Shown one piece after another: positions 20,154 through 32,590 of a stretch of DNA of 64,000 nt. The notes below the pieces were generated by a model, which searched no databases, was not told where the DNA came from, and saw only the letters and a program-made list of their open reading frames with translations. A program made the position numbers and the translations under genes. Position 1 is the first letter of the stretch. Every line of letters starts with the position of its first letter. This stretch comes from Lolium rigidum (lineage: Eukaryota; Streptophyta; Magnoliopsida; Poales; Poaceae), in NCBI RefSeq assembly GCF_022539505.1, contig NC_061512.1:151945962-152009961 (forward strand), read 5' to 3'.

Positions 20154-23100
20154 TGTAACACCCCAAATTTCAAAACAAAGAGAAAATAAATTTCATTTTT
20201 CCAAAAATGAGAACCAACAAAAACTTTTCTTATATAGGGTGCTATGCTTAGTGCTCCTACCTATTACTTGTGTTTTTGCCATGATGAGTGTTATTATGCT
20301 TATGTGATAAACCCTAAAACCCTAAAGTGATCAAGTGAAGATCACAAACCAAATGAAATTAAAAGAGAAAGAAATCAAATAAGAAAAACCCTAAACCCTA
20401 ACCTTCTCAAAAATCATTTGGATCTATTTTGAGAAACCTAAATTAAAGAAAAAGCCATATGTGGGCCTATAGCCTTAATAGGTAAATCTTGAACCCTACC
20501 TTTTCTTACTTTTCTATATAATGGTGAACCACTGCAAAACTTATTAAACCCTAAACCTCATCCATCTTGTCATCAATCTTTGAGAAATAAAATAAAAAGG
20601 AAAGATCTTATTTAAGAAAAAGGCATATGCAAGCCTATGGATACTTGTTGAAAATGATGAGCTTTGCCGTGTCTACCTTGAGTAGATGAATTGAAACACC
20701 TCAACACACTCAAAAAAGCACTTACCAACCAATTCAAGTGTGAAACAAAATAAAATCAAACATATGCATAGAGGCATATGTGCCTATGGCTACTTTTGTA
20801 AAACTTTACCCTAGGCCTTTCTACTTTATTTAGAGGATTGGAAAACCTTCATAAACCTTATCTAGTACTTCTCCAACCCAATCCAAAATGAAACAAAAGA
20901 TTTTAAAAAGAAAGTAATAATGCCATAGAGGCATATGAGAGCAAAATATCAAATTTGTGAATTTGAGATCCTTGACCCTAAGACTTGTAGTGAATGGTTG
21001 GATCACTCCTATATACCATTTCAACACTCAACAACATCAATTGGGTCAAGCCTAGTCCAAGTAAAAATCAAATGCAACATATGCATAGAGGCATATGTGG
21101 CACATAGCCATTTCACCAAACCTTGACCTATGACTTTAAACCTTGACCAAATGATGTGAAACCTTCTCTAAACCTAACCTAATACTAAATTGACCCTAAC
21201 CCATGCCCAAGTAAAGCAAGGTGAACAATTTACAAGTTTAGCAAAATTTGACACATCACCTCTTATGTATTAAGGCCAATTTTGCAAATCTTTGAACCAA
21301 ACCTTTTGGAATGGTTTCAATGGTTTGGAAATGTTTCTAAACTAATAAGAATCACATTAGAGTCAACAAAAGTCAAATCAAATGGAGATAAAGCAAATGG
21401 TGAGAAATTTCCATTTTTCCCTCACATACACTAAGGCCAATTTTGCATAACATCACCAAAGGCCACCATTGCTTGAGATATTGTTTGTAAAACTCTTAGA
21501 TATGATAAACCAACACAATTGCATCAAATAAACCAAAATCAAATCAAAGCAAATCTCAAAATCCACATACATGTGATTTTTGTCAAAATGGAGTTTTATA
21601 AAATCTTCCTCACTTTACCCCTCTGGTTTAATCTTTTCTTAAACTAAACTTCGTCAACTATTGCCATTTCAACCAAGAACTTGTCAAGGTTAACAACTTT
21701 CATGTTGACCACACATGCTAACTTTGACCAGGTTGACCAGTATAGTTTTGACAAGTGGAGACTTTGAAACTATGTGAAGATGACCCACTTTTTGAAATCT
21801 TGCAAACTTTCACCAAATTAACCACCACCACCCCCTTTCTACTTCAAATAATATATGAATGCAATCCCCCAAAAATATTTCCAAAATTTGAAAACATTTT
21901 TCTTTCGGCCATTTCTACAAACACCTTGTGAGCAATATCACACCAAATCATTTTTACACTATTTGCAATAGTGTTGGCCCAACCCTTGTCTCCCCTTGGT
22001 CCCCTGCAACACCTCCCTAGCCTCCCCATGCTCTAGTGCCTCCTTTTCAACCCTGGCATTGCACTAATTGGGCACAAACCTTGCCATGACCGGCCATACA
22101 TGCACCACATGCCACCCTAGTCTCCCTACCTTGCTAGCCATGCCCACCTTGTCTCCCAGCACCCCCTTGCCCTACTGGACATGCCAGTACTAGCCCTGGT
22201 CGGAGAGGGACACGGAAACGCCGGGAACGGGTCGTGCCCCAACGCGCCCAGAACGCGCCCGACACGCTCTGGACACGCCCGTGCGTCGACCAGCGCCGTC
22301 GACCCAGGCCCCCTCTCGCCTTTTCCCTTCTCCCACGCGCTCCCCTGGACGACAGCCGCCGCCAGACACGCTCCCGTGCCGGCGCACGCGCCGGAACCGT
22401 CGATGTCGCGCCATGGCCTCCACGCCGCGTTCCCGCCCCTGGACACTATATAAACCCTGCCCCTACTCTTGGACAACACCACACCACCTAGCAACATCCT
22501 CCTCTCCCCCCTAGAGCCTCCCTCTCTCCCTCCCTGCCGCACACCGGAGGAAGAAGCTCGCCACGGCCACCGGCGGCAACCCTCAAAACCGCCCAAACTT
22601 TCATCACCCTAGCCTCCAAAAACTATACCACTTTGAAGCCCTTGGAAAGAGCTTTCCAACGCCACCAACCCCGCCGCAATCCGAGCTCCGAGGTGAAAGT
22701 TGTGGCCCCCGCAAGTTGGCAGCATCGGGAGGATGACGACGGCCCAGCGCCGTCGGATCCTGATCCGACGCACCGCGTGCGTCGCTTGCGCCCGACGTGC
22801 ATGCGCCATGCACGCGTGGCCCAGGCCGCAGCTGGGCCGGCCCACTTCTTTCCCACCCCCAGTTTAAATTCAAATTTCGTTTAATTCTTTTTAGATAAAT
22901 TGCAAACTGATGCTGTGTTAAAAATTGAATAACTCCAAATATACTTGGCCAAATTTTACAAATTTTATATATTTGGAAATCTCAGAGTTTTCTCTACAAA
23001 ATGCCATTGGATTCAAATCCATATCTGTTGTAGAATTAAAATAGCAAAATAAACAAGACAGGGACGTTTTTGCCTTAGAATAATTATTAAAAATCAACCA

Positions 23101-25629
23101 CAAATGATTTTAAGTTAATTACAACTCCTATAAATCACATTACACTTTGACTAATTGTTTCCGCAAAAAGATATCATGCTTACTTTGAATGATCATGGCC
23201 TAGTTTAATTAAAGGACTATTTGGCTATTTCTAGTCAAAGATATTGTCCAAAACTATTAATAAATCATATGGGAGTTTTTCTCTCACTTAAATCTTGTCA
23301 TGAAAAATTCAAAATGAGGTAGAGACTCTGGTCATTTAGGTCTCATATGAATTGTTGATGATATTAAATCTTTACCACTTTAGGATTAAATTGTATGAGG
23401 TGCTTCACCTCATTTAAATCATTTTCTTAAATGATGAGTATGAAGAGGTTGACTTAGTCAACCTAGGTCATATATTATTCATGAGAGAAATTAAATCTTA
23501 ATAAGATAATGAAAGGAAATTATTTCTCTAAGTAATTAAAAGTAACACCTTAATTAGCAGGAGAGGAACTTATTTTCCTTAAATAAGAAAAACACATCTA
23601 CCCACTCCATAGTAATGTGTGATGCTAGTTTAAGTTGTGTAAATTGTATGAAGTGTTTCACTTCATTTAAATCTTGCCCTAGGTACTTTCACATGAAGTT
23701 TGAACCCCTGGTCAAATGCTCTCTTATGAAATTTTTGGAGATTTTAAATCATTGGTAGAATTGTCAAATAGTATGAGGTATCTCTACCTCATTTAAATCA
23801 TTTTCTCAAATGATGATGATGAATGGTTGACTTAGGTTAACATAAATTCATGTGTGATGGTTTGAGAAATTAAATCTTAAAGAAGATTCAATGAGAGGAA
23901 ATTATTCCTCAAGAACTATATGGAAACTATCATTTACATATAAAATGAGAGGAAATTATTTTTCCTCAAAGCAAGACCACGAATGCACCAAATTGTATTA
24001 ATTGTGTGAATAGAATAGTTTGTGTGAATATATGTGATGTTTGGAATAGCCAATGAATTGTTTGGTGATTGTATCCTCGTATTCGTTTATAGACGCTAGT
24101 ACCGAAGGCTACGAAGGAGACGACGAGAACATCTACGGAGAAGAAGGAGGAACATTTTGATCCATACACCAACCAAGGGAAGATAATACTCTTGCAAAGT
24201 GCAAAGCTCTCTTGAGCAAAGCACCACTCCACTTTACTTGATGTCAATAATCCTATCCCCAGGTTTTGCATTGCAAACTTTTACTTGATTTCATTTAAAG
24301 CTTACTTTTATAGTTAACTTTGGTCTAAGTATAGAGTAGATCAAGAGTATCAACCCTAGCCTAAGAGCTTATGAGTTAAGTAGCACCCCTCATGACTAGT
24401 TGCTAGTGCTAATAAATAAAATTGACTACTCTAGATGGGAACTTATGAGTTTGAAATGAATTTGAAAACCTTGGAATGATGAGTCATTCTATTGAAAGAT
24501 TTTGAAGGTGAATGTGACTTGTGAATGACTTGGTGAACTTTACAAAAACTGATGGTTGGGTTCGGATGCGATACCATTCCAATTTACAAGTACCCCCACA
24601 ATACCTGATTATGGGTAGGGCTTAACCGGAAGTTTATGTATCTTAGTATGGGTTCCCTCTAAACAAGCGTCATCGGGGTTATGCCGAAAGCTGCCTCTAC
24701 AACAAAAGAAATGATGAGAAATGACGTAAAACGAGGTGAATGTCCGGCCCAAGCCCTGTGCAGTTCCCAGGTTGATAGTTGGTCTTCACTGGGAGGCCAA
24801 GCTCATGGGGAGAGGTGCCTATACTAGGATATGTAAGTGAAAGGTTATGGTTGATGATCCGCGTATCGAGTTACGATTATTCAGGGTTATTCTCGACGGA
24901 TGTAATCAAATGTTGTGGCACAAGTGTGCAACCTCTGCAGAGTGTAGAACTATTCGAATAGCCGCGTCCACGGTTATGGACGGTTGGAAAGGCCATACTG
25001 TTCCGTCATCAGACCATTTTCAAAAATGTGACATATGATTTGAAACTTGAACTTGAAAGGTGAATGGTGAATTTGACTGGAATTACAACAAAGGTTGTGG
25101 GAATGACACTAATGTTCCCACTTGATTTAGTTAGCACATGAAGAGTTTTTATTTCAAATACTTGTGAACTAAAATTGGCTTGATGCAAAAGAAACTAGAG
25201 CTTAGCACCCCCTTACCAGAAATGTTAGTACTTACATTAGTATTAGTTTGCGAGTACTTTAAAGTACTCACGGCTTTGTCCCTGGCTATTCAAATGGCCA
25301 GACTATGAAGAGGAGCACGACGGTATGAAGATGATGGACAGCAGGACGTCTACGACAACTAGGACTACTCCTGACGTCAAGCGTTGGCCTGTGGATTAGA
25401 TAGTCCACTACTACTACTACGCTTCCATTATGTATTTGTGATGTGTGTTGAAACAATGGTTCAACTATTATTGTAATATTGGATCATGTGATCTATTTGT
25501 AAGACGACTATGATATGTAAGGAATGATGACTTATGATATTCAACTGTTATGTCTCGCAACAACAATATTCCTGGGATTGCGATGTATGGCATAACAGGC
25601 ATCTGGACTTAAAAATCCAGGTGTTGACA
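20154..25629 (+). repeat. 3' LTR of the LARD-like element
   Basis: 5476 bp. Same order of landmarks as the 5' LTR: telomere-like cluster at 20309-20326, TATA box CTATATAAA at 22446-22454, hairpins at 23397, 23650 and 23775, and an ACT microsatellite reduced to four units near 25407-25418 (against eight in the 5' LTR). Differences from the 5' LTR are scattered single bases and a few small indels. Confidence 0.93.
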
Positions 25630-25716
25630 GCAGCGGCCTCCGGTACTGTGGCGGCGCGTGCTCTGCGAAAAACGGCGCGCGTGATGCGGGTCCTCCTCCT
25701 CAGATGTGTGGACGGC

Positions 25717-27403
25717 TGATACGTCTCCGACGTATCGATAATTTCTTATGTTCCATGCCATATTATTGATGATACCTACATGTTTTATGCACACTTTATG
25801 TCATATTCGTGCATTTTCTGGAACTAACCTATTAACAAGATGCCGAAGTGCCGGTTGCTATTTTACTGCTGTTTTTGGTTTCAGAAATCCTAGTAACGAA
25901 ATATTCTCGAATTGGACGAAACCAAGACCCGGGGTCCTATTTTTCCCGGAGCCTTACGGAACACCCGAGAGCCGCCGGAGAGAAGCCACGGGGGCCCCAC
26001 ACCACACCCTGGCGCGGCCGGAGGGGGGCCGCGCCGCCCTATGGTGTGGGCCCCCGAGCCCCTCCGAGGCTGCCCTTCCGCCTATTTAAAGCCTCCGTCG
26101 CGAAAACCACGATGGAAAAAAAAACCACGATACGGAAAACCTTCCGGAGCCGCCGCCATCGCGAAGCCAAGATCCGGGGACGGGAGTCTCCGTTCCGGCA
26201 CCCTGCCGGAGCGGGGAAGTGCCCCGGAAGGCTTCTCCATCGACACCGCTGCCATCTCCACCGCCATCTTCATCACCGCTGCTGCTCCCATGAGGAGGAG
26301 TAGTTCTCCATCGAGGCTCGGGGCTGTACCGGTAGCTATGTGGTTCATCTCTCTCCTATGTACTTCAATACAATAATCTCATGAGCTGCCTTACATGATT
26401 GAGATTCATATGATGATGCTTGTAATCTAGATGTCATTATGCTAGTCAAGTGAGTTTTACTTATGTGATCTCCGGAGACTCCTTGTCCCACGTGTGTAAA
26501 GGTGACAGTGTGTGCACCGTGTGGGTCTCTTAGGCTATATTTCATAGAATACTTACTCACTGTTATGAATTGCGTAGTGAAGTGCTTATTTATATCTCTT
26601 TATGATTGCAATATATTTTGTATCACAATTTATCTATGTGCTACTCTAGCAATGTTATTAAAGTAGTTTTATTCCTCCTGCACGGTGTAATGGTGACAGT
26701 GTGTGCATCCGTGTTAGTACTTGGCGTATGCTATGATTATGATCTCTTGTAGATTATGAAGTTAACTATTGCTATGATGGTATTAATGTGATCTATTCCT
26801 CCTACATAGCATGAAGGTGACGAGTGTGCATACTATGTTAGTACTTGGTTTAGTCTTATTGATCTTTCATGCACTCTAAGGTTATTTAAATATGAACATT
26901 GAATTGTGGAGCTTGTTAACTCCGGCATTGAGGGTTCGTGTAATCCTACGCAATGTGTTCATCATCCAACAAGAGTGTAGAGTATGCATTTATCTATTCT
27001 GTTATGTGATCAATGTTGAGAGTGTCCACTAGTGAAAGTCTAATCCCTAGGCCTTGTTCCTAAATACGCTACTCGCTGCGTTACTACTCGCTGCGTTACT
27101 ACTGCTTGTTTACTTGTCCTGGGCAAAGCACTTTTACGGTGTCGTTGCTACTACTTATTCATACCGCTTGTATTTCACTATCTCTTCGCCGAACTAGTGC
27201 ACCTATTAGGTGTGTTGGGGACACAAGAGACTTCTTGCTTTGTGGTTGCGGGGTTGCATGAGAGGGATATCTTTGACCTCTTCCTCCCTGAGTTCGATAA
27301 ACCTTGGGTGATCCACTTAAGGGAAACTTGCTGCTGTTCTACAAACCTCTACTCTTGGAGGCCCAACAGCTGTCTACAAGAATAGAAGCTCCCGTAGACA
27401 TCA
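25717..27403 (+). repeat. 5' LTR of element A
   Basis: Opens with a perfect palindrome GATACGTC-TCC-GACGTATC. It contains the conserved block CTAACCTATTAACAAGATGCC, a GC-rich middle and a TATA-like CTATTTAAA at 26082-26090. Its end carries a PBS-like internal motif (GCACTTTTACGGTGTCGTTGC near 27128). Confidence 0.9.
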
Positions 27404-27413
27404 AGCACTTTTA

Positions 27414-27432
27414 CGGCGCCTTTGCTGGGGAG
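27414..27432 (+). other. degenerate primer binding site of element A
   Basis: CGGCGCCTTTGCTGGGGAG is a mutated version of the tRNA-Asp complementary site TGGCGCCGTTGCCGGGGA seen intact in elements B and E. A second weaker copy, TTCTGGCGCTGTTG, lies near 27478. Confidence 0.7.
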
Positions 27433-27568
27433 GAAAGGTAAAAAGGCACTCATACTCCGGTTCCAGGTAACAGTACTTTTCTGGCGCTGTTGTGTGTATG
27501 CTCGAAGCTATTTCCTTTAGATCCTGCAATTGCATCTTTTTGTTTCTTGTTTACACTAGTTGGGCATA

Positions 27569-28309
27569 ATGGACAACAATGAGCTTCTTATTCTATTTCC
27601 TGATTTAAAACATGGATTGTTTGATGCGAAAATTAAAAAACCTATGAAATCTTATTTGCATGCTGGGAGTAATATTAGTATGAACGCTTTGAACACCATT
27701 GTTGATAATGATATAGAAAGTTCTAAGCTTGGGGAAGCTGGTTTTCATGATCTTTTTAGTCCCCCAAGCATTGAGGAGAAAATTTTCTTTGATGATACTT
27801 TGCCTCCTATTTATGATGATTATAATGATATTGGTCTTTTAGTACACTTTGTTATGGAGGATAAATTTGATTATGATTACAATATGCCTCCTATATTTGA
27901 TGATGAGAATAATAATGATAGCTACTTTGTTGAATTTGCTCCCACTATTACTAATAAAATTGATTATGCCTATGTGGAGAGTAATAATTTTATGCATGAG
28001 ACTCATGATAAGAATGCTTTATGTGATAGTTATATTGTTGAGTTTTCTCATGTTGCTACTGAAAGTTATTATGAGAGAGGAAAATATGGTTGTAGAAATT
28101 TTCATGTTACTAAAATGCCTCTCTATGTGCTGAAATTTTTGAAGCTACACTTGTTTTATCTTCCTATGCTTGTCACTTTGCTCTTCATGAACTTGTTTAT
28201 TAACAAGATTCCTTTTCATAGGAAGCATGTTAGACTTAAATGTGTTTTGAATTTGCCTCTTGATGCTCTCTTTTGCTTCAAATACTATTTCTTGCGAGTG
28301 CATCATTAA
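27569..28309 (+). CDS. Asp/Tyr-rich retroelement protein of unknown function (element A copy)
   Basis: 246 residues from ATG 27569 (MDNNELLILFPDLKHG). Related throughout to the element C protein at 53157. Shared features: a basic KKPM region near the N-terminus, LGEAG and SPPS.EEKIFFDD, then LPPIYDDYND and a second, looser MPPIFDDENND copy about 30 residues later, a NKIDYAYVESN segment, YYERGK, and a hydrophobic C-terminal region followed by KIPFHRK. The copy in A ends earlier than C: a small indel near 28250 moves the last ~25 residues into another frame, although the C-type ending (EPILMAIKK) is still readable downstream. No gag, pol or known envelope motif is seen. One possibility is an envelope-like membrane protein, given the hydrophobic segments; this is inference. 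Confidence 0.55.
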   Translation: MDNNELLILFPDLKHGLFDAKIKKPMKSYLHAGSNISMNALNTIVDNDIESSKLGEAGFHDLFSPPSIEEKIFFDDTLPPIYDDYNDIGLLVHFVMEDKFDYDYNMPPIFDDENNNDSYFVEFAPTITNKIDYAYVESNNFMHETHDKNALCDSYIVEFSHVATESYYERGKYGCRNFHVTKMPLYVLKFLKLHLFYLPMLVTLLFMNLFINKIPFHRKHVRLKCVLNLPLDALFCFKYYFLRVHH

Positions 28310-30884
28310 AACTGCTTGAGCCCATCTTAATGGCTATAAAGAAAGAACTTCTTGGGAGATAACCCATGTGTTTATTTTGCTACAGTACTTTGTTTTATAT
28401 TTGTGTCTTGGAAGTTGTTTACTACTGTAGCAACCTCTCCTTATCTTAGTTTTGAGTTTTGTTGTGCCAAGTAAAGTCTTTGATAGTAAAGTAAGTACTA
28501 GATTTGGATTACTGCGCAGTTCCAGATTTCTTTGCTGTCACGAATCTGGGTCTACCTCCCTGTAGGTAGCTCAGAAAATTAAGCCAATTTACGTGCATGA
28601 TCCTCAGATATGTACGCAACTTTCATTCAATTTGAGCATTTTCATTTGAGCAAGTCTGGTGGCCTAATAAAATCCATCTTTACGGACTGTTCTGTTTTGA
28701 CAGATTCTGCATTTTATTTTGCATTGCCTCTTTTGCTATGTTGGATGAATTTCTTTGATCCATTAATGTCCAGTAGCTTTATGCAATGTCCAGAAGTGTT
28801 AAGAATGATTGTGTCACCTCTGAACATGTGAATTTTTATTGTGCACTAACCCTCTAATGAGTTGTTTCGAGTTTGGTGTGGAGGAAGTTTTCAAGGATCA
28901 AGAGAGGAGTATGATGCAATATGATCAAGGAGAGTGAAAGCTCTAAGCTTGGGGATGCCCGGTGGTTCACCCCTGCATATTCTAAGAAGACTCAAGCGTC
29001 TAAGCTTGGGGATGCCCAAGGCATCCCCTTCTTCATCGACAACATTATCAGGTTCCTCCCCTGAAACTATATTTTTATTCCGTCACATCTTATGCACTTT
29101 GCTTGGAGCGTCGGTTTGTTTTTATTTTTGTTTTGTTTGAATAAAATGGATCCTAGCATTCACCTTGTGGGAGAGAGACACGCTCCTATGTAGCACATGG
29201 ACAAGTATGTCCTTAGGCTCTACTCATAGTATTCATGGCGAAGTTTCTTCTTCGTTAAATTGTTATATGGTTGGAATTGGAAAATACTACATGTAGTAAT
29301 TCTAAAAATGTCTTGGATAATTTGATGCTTGACAATTGTTGTGCTCATGTTTAAGCTCTTGCATCATATACTTTGCACCCATTAATGAAGAAACACTTAG
29401 AGCTTGCTAATTTGGTTTGCATATTTGGTTTCTCTAGAGTCTAGATAATATCTAGTATTGAGTTTTGAACAACAAGGAAGACGGTGTAGAGTCTTATAAT
29501 GTTTACAATATGTATTTTATGTGAGTTTTGCTGCACCGTTCATCCTCGTGTTTGTTTCAAATAAACCTTGCTAGCCTAAACCTTGTATCGAGAGGGAATA
29601 CTTCTCATGCATCCAAAAAACTTGAGCCAACCACTATGCCATTTGTGTCCACCATACCTACCTACTACATGGTATTTATCCGCCATTCCAAAGTAAATTG
29701 CTTGAGTGCTACCTTTAAAATTCCATCATTCACCTTTGCAATATATAGCTCATGGGACAAATAGCTTAAAAACTATTGTAGTATTGAATATGTACTTATG
29801 CACTTTATCTCTTATTAAGTTGCTTGTTGTGCGATAACCATGTTTTCCGGGGACGCCATCAACTATTCTTTGTTGAATATCATGTGAGTTGCTATGCATG
29901 TCCGTCTTGTCCGAAGTAAGAGAGATCTACCACCTTTATGGTTGGAGCATGCATATTGTTAGAGAAGAACATTGGGCCGCTAACTAAAGCCATGATTCAT
30001 GGTGGAAGTTTCAGTTTTGGACACATATCCTCAATCTCATATGAGAATAATAATTGTTGCCACATGCTTATGCATTAAAGAGGAGTCCATTATCTGTTGT
30101 CCATGTTGTCCCGGTATGGATGTCTAAGTTGAGAATAATCAAAAGCGAGAAATCCAAAATGCGAGCTTTCTCCTTAGACCTTTGTACAGGGCAGCATGGA
30201 GGTACCCCATTGTGACACTTGGTTAAAACATGTGCATTGCAAAGATCCGGTAGTCCAAGCTAATTAGGACAAGGTGCGGGCACTATTAGTATACTATGCA
30301 TGAGACTTGCAACTTGTAAGATATAATTTACATAACTCATATGCTTTATTACTACCGTTGACAAAATTGTTTCATGTTTTCAAAATAAAAGCTCTAGCAC
30401 AAATATAGCAATCGATGCTTTCCTCTTTGAAGGACCATTCTCTTTACTTTTATGTTGAGTCAGTTCACCTATCTCTCTCCACCTCAAGAAGCAAACACTT
30501 GTGTGAATCTGTGCATTGATTCCTACATACTTGCATATTGTACTTGTTATATTACTCTATGTTGAAAATTATCCATGAGATATACATGTTACAAGTTGAA
30601 AGCAACCGCTGAAACTTAATCTTCCTTTGTGTTGCTTCAATTCCTTTACTTTGATTTATTGCTTTATGAGTTAACTCTTATGCAAGACTTATTGATGCTT
30701 GTCTTGAAGTACTATTCATGAAAATTCTTTGCTTTATGATTCACTTGTTTACTCATGTCATTACCATTGTTTTGATCGCTACATTCACTACATATGTTTA
30801 CAAATAGTATGATCAAGGTTATGATGGCATGTCACTTTAGAAATTATCTTTGTTATCGTTTTACCTGCTCGGGACGAGCAGAAC
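28310..30884 (+). other. 3' non-coding region of element A
   Basis: 2.6 kb without a gene but with blocks conserved in B, C and partly F: the segment near 28681-28709 (ACGGACTGTTCTGTTTTGAC), two polypurine-like copies at 28944-28958 and 29001-29015, a hairpin at 29008-29028, and a block near 30419-30470 (CTTTACTTTTATGTTGAGTC). Conservation without coding suggests cis-acting RNA functions or simple common ancestry. Confidence 0.6.
29008..29028 (+). other. hairpin containing an internal polypurine-tract copy (element A)
   Basis: Perfect 9-bp stem GGGGATGCC/GGCATCCCC with loop CAA. The left arm overlaps the TAAGCTTGGGGATGC motif that also forms the tract in front of the 3' LTR (30885-30899). 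Confidence 0.7.
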
Positions 30885-30899
30885 TAAGCTTGGGGATGC
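30885..30899 (+). other. polypurine tract of element A
   Basis: TAAGCTTGGGGATGC lies one base before the 3' LTR at 30901. The G run is the likely plus-strand primer. Two further copies lie upstream at 28944 and 29001. Confidence 0.75.
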
Positions 30900-30900
30900 T

Positions 30901-32590
30901 TGATACGTCTCCGACGTATCGATAATTTCTTATGTTCCATGCCATATTATTGATGATACCTACATATTTTATGCACACTTTATGTCATATTCGTGCATTT
31001 TCTGGAACTAACCTATTAACAAGATGCCGAAGTGTCGATTGCTTGTTTTACTGCTGTTTTTGGTTTCAGAAATCCTAGTAACGAAATATTCTCGGAATTG
31101 GACGAAACCAAGACCCAGGGTCCTATTTTTCCCGGAGCCTTCCAGAACACCCGAGAGCCGCCAGAGAGAAGCCCTGGGGGCCGCACACCACACCCTGGCG
31201 CGGCCAGAGGGGGGGCCGCGCCGCCCTATGGTGTGGGCCCCCCAGGCCCCCTCCGAGGCTGCCCTTCCGCCTATTTAAAGCCTCCGTCGCGAAAACCCTG
31301 ATGGAAAAAAAACCACGATACGGAAAACCTTCCAGAGCCGCCGCCATCGCGAAGCCAAGATCTGGGGAACAGGAGTCTCTGTTCCGGCACCCTGCCGGAG
31401 CGGGGAAGTGCCCCCGAAAGGCTTCTCCATCGACACCGCTGCCATCTCCACCGCCATCTTCATCACCGCTGCTGCTCCCATGAGGAGGGAATAGTTCTCC
31501 ATCGAGGCTCGGGGCTGTACCGGTAGCTATGTGGTTCATCTCTCTCCTATGTACTTCAATACAATAATCTCATGAGCTGCCTTACATGATTGAGATTCAT
31601 ATGATGATGCTTGTAATCTAGATGTCATTATGCTAGTCAAGTGAGTTTTACTTATGTGATCTCCGGAGACTCCTTGTCCCACGTGTGTAAAGGTGACAGT
31701 GTGTGCACCGTGTGGGTCTCTTAGGCTATATTTCACAGAATACTTACTCACTGTTATGAATGGCGTAGTGAAGTGCTTATTTATATCTCTTTATGATTGA
31801 AATGTATTTTGTATCACAATTTATCTATGTGCTACTCTAGCAATGTTATTAAAGTAGTTTTATTCCTCCTGCACGGTGTAATGGTGACAGTGTGTGCATC
31901 CGTGTTAGTATTTGGCGTATGCTATGATTATGATCTCTTGTAGATTATGAAGTTAACTATTGCTATGATGGTATTAATGTGATCTATTCCTCCTACATAG
32001 CATGAAGGTGACAGTGTGCATACTATGTTAGTACTTGGTTTAGTCTTATTGATCTTTCATGCACTCTAAGGTTATTTAAATATGAACATTGAATTGTGGA
32101 GCTTGTTAACTCCGGCATTGAGGGTTCGTGTAATCCTACGCAATGTGTTCATCATCCAACAAGAGTGTAGAGTATGCATTTATCTATTCTGTTATGTGAT
32201 CAATGTTGAGAGTGTCCACTAGTGAAAGTCTAATCCCTAGGCCTTGTTCCTAAATACTGCTACTGCTGCGTTACTACTGTTGCGTTACTACTGCTTATTT
32301 ATTGTCCTGGGCAAAGCACTTTTCTGGTGCCGTTGCTACTACTTATTCATACCACCTGTATTTCACTATCTCTTCGCCGAACTAGTGCACCTATTAGGTG
32401 TGTTGGGGACACAAGAGACTTCTTGCTTTGTGGTTGCAGGGTTGCATGAGAGGGATATCTTTGACCTCTTCCTCCCTGAGTTCGATAAACCTTGGGTGAT
32501 CCACTTAAGGGAAACTTGCTGCTGTTCTACAAACCTCTGCTCTTGGAGGCCCAACACTGTCTACAAGAATAGAAGCTCCCGTAGACATCA
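30901..32590 (+). repeat. 3' LTR of element A
   Basis: 1690 bp, nearly identical to the 5' LTR. TATA-like CTATTTAAA at 31271-31279. Here the internal PBS-like motif reads GCACTTTTCTGGTGCCGTTGC (near 32316), closer to a true tRNA-Asp site than in the 5' LTR. It is followed directly by the TSD ACGGC. Confidence 0.92.

Larger units (their letters stand above)
12741..25629 (+). mobile_element. complete LARD-like LTR retrotransposon with 5.5-kb LTRs
   Basis: The element begins TGTAACACCCC and ends GGTGTTGACA, and is flanked by the 5-bp TSD GCAGC at 12736-12740 and 25630-25634. LTRs are 5496 and 5476 bp and nearly identical over every stretch I compared, so insertion was recent. The internal region is only 1.9 kb. 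It has a tRNA-Met primer binding site, decayed gag-like frames with coiled coils and zinc knuckles, and a polypurine tract, but no protease, reverse transcriptase or integrase. Huge LTRs with a short non-pol interior fit a large retrotransposon derivative (LARD) depending on an autonomous, probably Gypsy-type partner. I cannot assign the family. It disrupts the LINE-like retroposon. Confidence 0.93.
25717..32590 (+). mobile_element. element A: complete Athila-like non-autonomous LTR retrotransposon
   Basis: The TSD ACGGC flanks it at 25712-25716 and 32591-32595. LTRs are 25717-27403 (1687 bp) and 30901-32590 (1690 bp), TGATACGTC...CATCA. A degenerate tRNA-Asp type PBS follows the 5' LTR, and the polypurine-like TAAGCTTGGGGATGC precedes the 3' LTR. 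The 3.5-kb interior encodes one unusual Asp/Tyr-rich protein and no gag, protease, reverse transcriptase or integrase. The long 3' non-coding part is shared with elements B and C. The LTR and PBS style suggests the Gypsy/Athila lineage, possibly the Sabrina/Fatima group; that family name is a suspicion. It inserted into the LINE-like retroposon, 87 bp from the LARD insertion. Confidence 0.93.

Noticed and set aside
12741..25629. A simple 7.4-kb segmental tandem duplication
   Set aside because: TG/CA ends, tRNA-Met PBS, polypurine tract and the GCAGC TSD show it is one LTR retrotransposon.
25848..26376. 150-residue frames in LTR leaders of element A and similar ones in B, C and E
   Set aside because: Same GC-rich leader in every LTR copy, with frameshifts between copies; no protein conservation.
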